Part shown: piece by piece, positions 24,216 through 28,739 of the stretch
Layout of the letters: each line of letters starts with the position of its first letter
Numbering within the stretch: position 1 is the stretch's first letter
Source: an uncultured Caulobacter sp.
GTDB lineage: Bacteria; Pseudomonadota; Alphaproteobacteria; Caulobacterales; Caulobacteraceae
Direction: 5' to 3'
Length of the DNA: 28,739 bases
Assembly: GCF_937900395.1 (NCBI RefSeq)
Contig: NZ_CALCDX010000089.1
Span: forward strand, 1 to 28,739
Notes under the pieces: model-generated
Told to the model about the DNA's origin: nothing
Database searches by the model: none
The model's input: only the letters and a program-made list of their open reading frames with translations
Position numbers and translations under genes: made by a program

Positions 24216-26459
24216 ATGGCTTCAGTGGCTTACGCGACCGGATCGGAAGCCCCGCCGACCCGGTTCAGCCGGGCCTGGTGGCGAGAGCTTTTGCGGTCGC
24301 GCTACCTGATGGCTGGCGGCTATGCGCTGGCTGTTCTGCTGACCGTCGCCGGCGTCGCCCTGGCCTCGTCACCGCCCAAGACCGACTCGATCAGCACCGC
24401 CAGCACGGTGATTCTGGTCGTGCTGGGCTTCAATCTTGTCCTGATCCTGGGCGTGGCCACGATTGTGGGCCTGCGCCTCTATGATTTGATCGACGCGCGG
24501 GCCAGCGACGAAGGCGCGCGCCTGCACCTGCGTTTCGTGGGCCTTTTCTCGCTGGCGGCCGTGGCCCCGGCGGTCATCGTGGCGCTGTTCTTCGGCGTGC
24601 TGGTCAATCGCGGCGTCGACGGCTGGTTCAGTCAGAAGGTCCAGACCGTGGTCGGCAATTCGGCCAAGGTTGCCAACTCGTACGTCGAGCAGCAGAAGAA
24701 CTACATCTCCGAGCACATCGCGCCGATGGCCGCGGACCTGAACCGCGCCGCGCCGGCCATGTCGCAATCGCCGGTGGCGTTCGGCCATTTCCTGGCGGGC
24801 GTGATGGAGGATAACGGCTTCTCCGCCGCTTACGTCTTGGATCGGGATGGCCGGATTCTGGCGCGGGCCGAGACCGCCGCCGCGCCGCCGTTCCTGGCGC
24901 CGCCGCCGTCCAGCTACCAAGCCACGGACGGCGGTGAGGTTAGCGCCCAGCGCTTCGTCTCGAACGACCTCTTCCGGGCGCTCTATAAGCTCAAGGCTTT
25001 CCCCGACGGCTACCTCTATGTGGTGCGGCCGATCGAGCAGGGCATTCTGAGCCACCTGATCGAGACGCAGGACGCGCTTTTGTCCTATCGCGACGCCGAG
25101 CGCAGTCGCGGCCGCATCCAGGCGATCTTCGGCCTGAGCTATCTGGAGACAGCGCTTCTGGTCCTTGTCGCCGCCATCTGGGTCGGCATCGCCGCGGCGA
25201 ACTCGATCGCGGGGCCCGTGGCGGACCTCGTCGAGGCCGCGGGCCGCGTGTCGGGCGGCGATCTGGATGCGCGCGTGGAGGCCGGGTCCGGGCCGGAGGA
25301 AATCCGCGCGCTGTCCAACGCCTTCAACATGATGACCAGCGAGCTGCAGCTGCAGCAGGCGGCCTTGAAAGCCGCCAGTCTCGACGCCGAGAGCCGCCGG
25401 CAATTCATCGAGACGGTGCTCTCCGGCGTCAGCGCCGGCGTGGTCAGTCTGGATGAACGGGGAAGGGTCTCGGCGGTCAATCGCCGGGCGACAGCGCTTC
25501 TGGGACTGCCGGAACACGCCTTGGGCGTCGACTTGATCACCTTGGCGCCGGAATTCGCGGTCGTGATGGAAGCGCTGGAAGAGAGCAGGCCTGACACGGA
25601 TGTCGAGATCGACATCATGCGCGAAGGCGAGACGCGGCGCCTTCGCGTTCGCGCCGCCGGCCATGTCGCCGCCGGCCTCGTCCTGACCTTCGACGACATC
25701 ACTCGTCTTGTCGCCGCCCAGCGTAACGCCGCTTGGAAGGACGTCGCGCGCCGGATCGCCCACGAGATCAAGAACCCGCTGACTCCGATCCAGTTGTCGG
25801 CCGAGCGCCTGCGCCGGAAGTACCGCAAGGAGATCGCCAGCGATCTCGAGACCTTCGATCGCTGCACCGACACCATCATCCGGCAGGTGGGCGACATCGG
25901 CCGCATGGTCGACGAGTTCTCCGCCTTCGCCCGCATGCCGGCGCCGCGCTTCGCGCCGGCCAATCTGACCGAGATGCTGCGCCAGGCGGTCTTTGCGCAG
26001 CGCTTTCAGGACGCGGAAATCGAAGTTCGTTTGGAAGAGCCTGGCGGGGGCGACATCTGGGTGACCTGCGACGAACGGATGATCGGCCAGGCCCTGACGA
26101 ACATCCTGAAGAACGCCGGCGAGGCGGTCGGCGCGCGGCGTCTGGTCGATCCGGATCTGCGCGGCCGCATCACCGCGACCCTGGTCTCGGACGCGGACGA
26201 TCTGTGCGTGACCATCGAGGACAATGGCGTCGGCCTCCCCCCGAAAGACCGGGATCGGCTGACAGAGCCTTATGTGACCACCCGCGAGAAGGGCACGGGC
26301 CTTGGCCTGGCTATCGTCAAGCGGATCATGGAGGACCATGGCGGAAGCTTGGCCCTGACCGACGCGCGAGAGCCGCCTGGCGCCCGCGTGATCCTGAAGT
26401 TTCCGACGACCGCGCGTCTGCCCGCCGCGGCCCAAAGTGGCGTTGAGGAGATGATATGA
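24216..26459 (+). CDS. ntrY: Nitrogen-related sensor histidine kinase NtrY
   Basis: A 747-residue membrane-bound histidine kinase. Three N-terminal helices (about 30-50, 64-88 and 106-129) precede a periplasmic sensor region with VLDRDGRILARAE, and a fourth helix (about 312-331) follows. Then come a HAMP linker (SIAGPVADLVEAAGRVSGGDLDARV), a PAS domain (about 395-495), the phospho-acceptor ARRIAHEIKNPLTPIQLSAERL with His516, and an ATPase domain with TNILKNAGEAV, EDNGVGLPP and GTGLGLAIVKRI. The gene normally pairs with ntrX. I chose the ATG at 24216; a TTG at 24180 is an in-frame alternative. Its TGA overlaps the start of the next gene (ATGA, 26456-26459). Confidence 0.94.
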   Translation: MASVAYATGSEAPPTRFSRAWWRELLRSRYLMAGGYALAVLLTVAGVALASSPPKTDSISTASTVILVVLGFNLVLILGVATIVGLRLYDLIDARASDEGARLHLRFVGLFSLAAVAPAVIVALFFGVLVNRGVDGWFSQKVQTVVGNSAKVANSYVEQQKNYISEHIAPMAADLNRAAPAMSQSPVAFGHFLAGVMEDNGFSAAYVLDRDGRILARAETAAAPPFLAPPPSSYQATDGGEVSAQRFVSNDLFRALYKLKAFPDGYLYVVRPIEQGILSHLIETQDALLSYRDAERSRGRIQAIFGLSYLETALLVLVAAIWVGIAAANSIAGPVADLVEAAGRVSGGDLDARVEAGSGPEEIRALSNAFNMMTSELQLQQAALKAASLDAESRRQFIETVLSGVSAGVVSLDERGRVSAVNRRATALLGLPEHALGVDLITLAPEFAVVMEALEESRPDTDVEIDIMREGETRRLRVRAAGHVAAGLVLTFDDITRLVAAQRNAAWKDVARRIAHEIKNPLTPIQLSAERLRRKYRKEIASDLETFDRCTDTIIRQVGDIGRMVDEFSAFARMPAPRFAPANLTEMLRQAVFAQRFQDAEIEVRLEEPGGGDIWVTCDERMIGQALTNILKNAGEAVGARRLVDPDLRGRITATLVSDADDLCVTIEDNGVGLPPKDRDRLTEPYVTTREKGTGLGLAIVKRIMEDHGGSLALTDAREPPGARVILKFPTTARLPAAAQSGVEEMI

Positions 26460-26986
26460 GCGCCGACGTTCTGGTAGTGGATGACGAAGCCGACATCCGC
26501 GAATTGGTGGCCGGTATCCTTGAGGACGAGGGTTACGCCGTCCGTACGGCCGCCGACTCCGATCAGGCGCTCGCGGCGATCCGCGCGCGCAAGCCTTCGT
26601 TGCTGGTCCTGGACATCTGGATGCAGGGCGGCGGCATGGACGGTCTGGAATTGCTGGACATGGTCAAGGGGCTAGACGCCGACCTGCCGGTGATCATGAT
26701 CTCGGGTCACGGCAATATCGAGACCGCGGTCAGCGCCATCAAGCGCGGCGCCGTGGATTACCTCGCCAAACCCGGTGATTTCGAGGAAATCCAGGCGATC
26801 TTGACCGGCTCCGACATCGAACGCCCGCTCGCCGAAGCAAGGCCCATGTCGGCAGATCGCGTGCGCTGGGAACACATCCAGCGGATCTATGAGCAATCCG
26901 GCCGCAATGTTTCCGAAACCGCGCGCCGGCTCAACATGCATCGCCGCACGCTCCAGCGCATTCTCGCCAAGCGCGCCCCGCGCTGA
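26456..26986 (+). CDS. Hybrid response regulator: NtrX receiver joined to a RegA/ActR-type end
   Basis: This 176-residue protein is a chimera. Residues 1-99 are an ordinary NtrX receiver: the acidic residues Asp9, Asp10 and Glu11, phospho-acceptor Asp53 in VLDIW, and MISGHGNIETAVSAIKRGA with Ser83. Its place, overlapping the ntrY stop, is the ntrX place. From residue 100 it reads VDYLAKP (Lys105 completes a receiver) and then, from about 130, the nearly invariant end of RegA/ActR/PrrA redox regulators, ending with the Fis-type helix NMHRRTLQRILAKR. The AAA+ domain of NtrX (total about 450-470 residues) is absent. The change falls near 26750, in a receiver segment that both families share, which suits a homology-driven join. 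All receiver residues remain, so if real it could be phosphorylated. I think an assembly chimera is more likely than a natural gene. Confidence 0.75.
   Translation: MSADVLVVDDEADIRELVAGILEDEGYAVRTAADSDQALAAIRARKPSLLVLDIWMQGGGMDGLELLDMVKGLDADLPVIMISGHGNIETAVSAIKRGAVDYLAKPGDFEEIQAILTGSDIERPLAEARPMSADRVRWEHIQRIYEQSGRNVSETARRLNMHRRTLQRILAKRAPR
26740..26756. other. Junction 1: Caulobacter-like ntr operon to other alphaproteobacterial DNA
   Basis: The crossover lies within or close to the codons for IKRGA (near 26738-26752). Upstream of it, everything fits one genome. Downstream, the reading frame continues as a RegA-type regulator, and the gene order (regA, mmcB, GMC oxidoreductase) no longer matches an ntr operon, where ntrX is usually followed by trkA and hfq. 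The exact base cannot be fixed without the parent sequences. Confidence 0.65.
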
Positions 26987-27460
26987 TCAATACCCCTCGG
27001 CAAACCGTCCTTCCGGGTCGGTGAAGCCAAGAAGCCGTGCGCTGGCGAGCCGGGCGAGTTCGATCGTCAGCGCCTTGCGCGTCGGCGCAGGCATGGGCTG
27101 CCGATCATTTTCCCGCATGAGATGCGCGCCGAACCCGTCCGCCAGCATGAAACCGGCCTCGTCGGGGAAAATCTCCTGTGGCACATCGATATGGCTCGCA
27201 AAATAGAACCGGTCGCAGAACGCGCGGTATTCGCGCCATTTCGTATCGGTGCGGAAATCCTCCACGGAGGATTTGATCTCGATGATCCAGATGTCGCCAT
27301 TCCGGCCGAGCGCGACGAGATCCGCCCGTCGCCCGTTCGGCAGGGTCACTTCCGGCACCGCGACCATGCCCAGTTGATAGAGGTGCCGGCCGAGCCCGCG
27401 CGAAAGAAGCCGCGCGGTGGCATCGCGCGCGATATCCTTCAGCGGCACAACCCCGCTCAC
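26987..27460 (-). CDS. mmcB: MmcB-family DNA repair protein
   Basis: A 157-residue protein of the MmcB family, named in Caulobacter from a mitomycin-C-inducible gene and thought to be a small restriction-endonuclease-fold nuclease. The nuclease-like core is visible: LPNGRRADLVALGRNGDIWIIEIKSSVEDF, where the Asp and the later Glu-Ile-Lys form a PD-(D/E)XK-type set, and then TDTKWREYRAFCDRFYFASH. The gene is convergent with the hybrid regulator; their stops abut in TGATCA. It starts with GTG at 27460, overlapping the stop of the GMC oxidoreductase gene (GTGA), so the two form one minus-strand unit. I recall mmcB lying beside actR/regA in some alphaproteobacteria, which supports this region being native to the regA tail. 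Confidence 0.85.
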   Translation of the reverse strand: MSGVVPLKDIARDATARLLSRGLGRHLYQLGMVAVPEVTLPNGRRADLVALGRNGDIWIIEIKSSVEDFRTDTKWREYRAFCDRFYFASHIDVPQEIFPDEAGFMLADGFGAHLMRENDRQPMPAPTRKALTIELARLASARLLGFTDPEGRFAEGY

Positions 27461-28581
27461 CGATCAGCCGCGAGGATCATTTCCGCGCCCTTTTCGGCGA
27501 TCATCAGCACGGGTGAATTGGTATTCCCGGAGGTGATTGTCGGCATGATCGAGGCATCGACGACCGAAAGCCCGTCGATCCCGATCACCGAGAGGCGCTC
27601 GTCGACCACTGCCATCGGGTCATCCTTGGCGCCCATTTTCGCCGTGCCGACCGGATGGAAGATCGTCGTGCCGATATCGCCTGCCGCTTTCACCAAATCG
27701 CCATCGCTCGTCAGATGCGCACCGGGCTTGTATTCCTCGGGCTTGTAGCGCGCGAGCGCCTTCGCGCCGACGATCTTGCGGACAAGGCGAAGCGATTCGA
27801 TCGCAACCTGCCGATCCTCTTCGGTCGAAAGGTAATTCGGATCGATGACCGGCGCGGCGAACGGGTCCGCGCTTTCGAGACGGATTTCGCCCCGGCTCGT
27901 CGGGCGTAGATTGCAGACCGAGGCGGTGATCGCCGGGAAAGGGTGCAGCCCCTCGCCGAATTTGTCGAGGCTGAGCGGCTGGACGTGGAACTGCACGTTC
28001 GGCGTTTCATAACGCGGCGCGGATTTGGCGAAAAGGCCGAGTTGCGAGGGCGCCATGGTCAAGGGCCCGCGCCGGAGCAGCGCGAATTCCACGCCCATCA
28101 TCGCGCGCTTGAAGACGTTTGCGTAATCCATGTTGAGCGTGCGCACGCCCTGAACCTTGTAAATCGGCCGCAATTGCAGGTGATCCTGCAAATTCGCGCC
28201 GACACCGGGCCTGTGGAGCCGTGTCTCGATGCCCAAGGACGAAAGCTTCGCGCCGTCACCGATGCCGCTGAGCATGAGGAGCTTCGGCGAGGCAATCGCG
28301 CCCGCCGCCAGCACGACGCGCTTTCTTGCCGTAACGGTCGTGAATTCGCCGCGCTGGCGGAAGCGGAGGCCCGTGACGCGGTTATTCTCGATATGGAGCT
28401 TTTCAACCTCCGCGCCCGCAAGGATTTCCAGATTTGGGCGATCTTTCACCGGGTGGAGAAAACCCCGCGCTGCGCTCCAGCGCAGGCCCTTTTTCTGGTT
28501 CACCTGAAAATAGGCCGAACCTTCGTTATTGCCGCGGTTGAAATCCGGCGTTTTCGGGATGCCGCATTCCGCGGCGGCATC
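27457..28581 (-). CDS. GMC-family oxidoreductase, 5' end missing
   Basis: The C-terminal ~374 residues of a glucose-methanol-choline family flavoprotein, similar to choline and alcohol dehydrogenases. Visible parts: GIPKTPDFNRGNNEG, WSAARGFLHPVKDRPNLEIL, VVLAAGAIASPKLLMLSGIG, HRPGVGANLQDHL, the active-site His in TIFHPVGTAKMG, and the final SGNTNSPVLMIAEKGAEMI with the second catalytic-type Asn. Full proteins are ~530-550 residues and begin with a GxGxxG FAD motif. About 160-190 residues are missing, and family similarity stops at DAAAECGIP near 28581 although the frame stays open into unrelated sequence. The gene is cut by a second join, not by the window edge. A GTG at 28501-28503 is not a credible start. 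The substrate is unknown. Confidence 0.85.
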   Translation of the reverse strand, partial: DAAAECGIPKTPDFNRGNNEGSAYFQVNQKKGLRWSAARGFLHPVKDRPNLEILAGAEVEKLHIENNRVTGLRFRQRGEFTTVTARKRVVLAAGAIASPKLLMLSGIGDGAKLSSLGIETRLHRPGVGANLQDHLQLRPIYKVQGVRTLNMDYANVFKRAMMGVEFALLRRGPLTMAPSQLGLFAKSAPRYETPNVQFHVQPLSLDKFGEGLHPFPAITASVCNLRPTSRGEIRLESADPFAAPVIDPNYLSTEEDRQVAIESLRLVRKIVGAKALARYKPEEYKPGAHLTSDGDLVKAAGDIGTTIFHPVGTAKMGAKDDPMAVVDERLSVIGIDGLSVVDASIMPTITSGNTNSPVLMIAEKGAEMILAADR

Positions 28582-28600
28582 GGTCGACTCGACTCGCCGC
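28575..28600. other. Junction 2: GMC gene cut, new sequence begins
   Basis: On the minus strand the GMC protein is recognisable back to DAAAECGIP (Asp codon at 28579-28581). The codons before it read as Ser/Arg/Thr-rich nonsense with no family match, although open. The + strand beyond carries a separate gene start at 28645. The breakpoint is therefore probably between 28575 and 28600. Confidence 0.6.
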
Positions 28601-28608
28601 GTCCTCAG

Positions 28609-28640
28609 CCCGACCGTCGGTGCTGATCGGTAGGGTCGGG
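28609..28640. promoter_or_regulatory. Inverted repeat before the terminal gene start
   Basis: CCCGACC (28609-28615) and GGTCGGG (28634-28640) form a perfect 7-bp inverted repeat with an 18-base spacer, ending 4 bases before the ATG at 28645. It may be an operator or leader hairpin of that gene; it may also be chance in GC-rich DNA. Confidence 0.25.
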
Positions 28641-28644
28641 TCTC

Positions 28645-28739
28645 ATGCCCGCCGGATCGAGAGCCAGCGCCCGGCTGTCGGACAGCGTCGTCGGCATCGC
28701 GATCCTGGCGATCACCGGCATGCAGTTGATGTCGACCCT
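28645..28739 (+). CDS. Start of a probable MFS transporter, cut by the window end
   Basis: The final 31 complete codons from the ATG at 28645 give a short polar start and then the hydrophobic run VVGIAILAITGMQLMST. This resembles the first membrane helix of drug:H+ antiporter (DHA2-like) major facilitator transporters, especially the actinobacterial type in which a GMQLMSTLDGT-like stretch is common. With so few residues this is pattern memory, not proof. The frame is open to the window end. The upstream ribosome site is weak (GGTAGGGTCGGG). It does not belong with the GMC gene next to it. Confidence 0.4.
   Translation, partial: MPAGSRASARLSDSVVGIAILAITGMQLMST

Noticed and set aside
24369..26435. 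A long minus-strand open frame (about 688 codons) opposite ntrY
   Set aside because: Same antisense composition artefact; ntrY on the plus strand has complete kinase motifs.
26987..27460. A Cas4-like or defence nuclease next to a hybrid regulator
   Set aside because: The length and motif layout fit MmcB, there are no CRISPR repeats in the window, and no defence partners are present.
26740..28739. A mobile element or phage insertion explaining the foreign end
   Set aside because: No transposase, integrase, terminal repeats or target-site duplication can be seen at either break; the genes are ordinary chromosomal types.

Overview
The first ~26.75 kb reads as one continuous piece of chromosome from a Caulobacter-like alphaproteobacterium. 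The support is high GC with GC-ending codons, the order secG-pyrG ... eno-ftsB-pdhA-pdhB-pdhC ... lpdA ... lipA ... ispDF-dusB-ntrB-ntrC-ntrY-ntrX, an E1-beta subunit carrying its own lipoyl domain, a fused IspDF enzyme, and an NtrC without the GAFTGA loop. The genus assignment is inference from remembered gene order and protein style; no search was run.

Layout. 51-2588: protein export (secG), CTP synthesis (pyrG) and ribosomal protein bL32 (rpmF). 2701-4461: an exported retropepsin-like protein and, on the minus strand, an enoyl-CoA hydratase-family protein. 4575-12499: a central-carbon block with enolase, the divisome protein FtsB, the three pyruvate dehydrogenase genes, a glutathione-peroxidase-like gene and dihydrolipoamide dehydrogenase, so glycolysis output and all PDH subunits lie together. 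12518-15996: a DUF6880-type protein, a DoxX membrane protein and an Aas-like acyl-activating enzyme. 16245-17679: lipoyl synthase (which makes the cofactor used by the PDH proteins) and a COQ10/RatA-like protein. 17704-20495, minus strand: a FUSC-type membrane protein, a CinA/PncC-type amidohydrolase and IspDF. 20595-26750: dusB followed by the two nitrogen two-component pairs ntrB-ntrC and ntrY-ntrX, mostly with overlapping stop and start codons.

The last 2 kb does not fit. The gene in the ntrX position starts as a normal NtrX receiver but, at about residue 99 (near 26750), turns into the end of a RegA/ActR/PrrA-type redox regulator, in frame. The whole NtrX AAA+ domain and the genes expected after ntrX are missing. 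Next come an mmcB-like gene and a GMC-family oxidoreductase on the minus strand. The latter loses its N-terminal FAD region abruptly near 28581, where the sequence changes again to what looks like the first 31 codons of an MFS transporter of a style I associate with actinobacteria. The simplest reading is a contig joined from two or three genomes. The alternative for the first joint, a real recombinant NtrX-RegA regulator, would be remarkable but needs read-level proof. In the coherent part, the most interesting biology is the NtrC lacking GAFTGA and several hairpins at gene starts.
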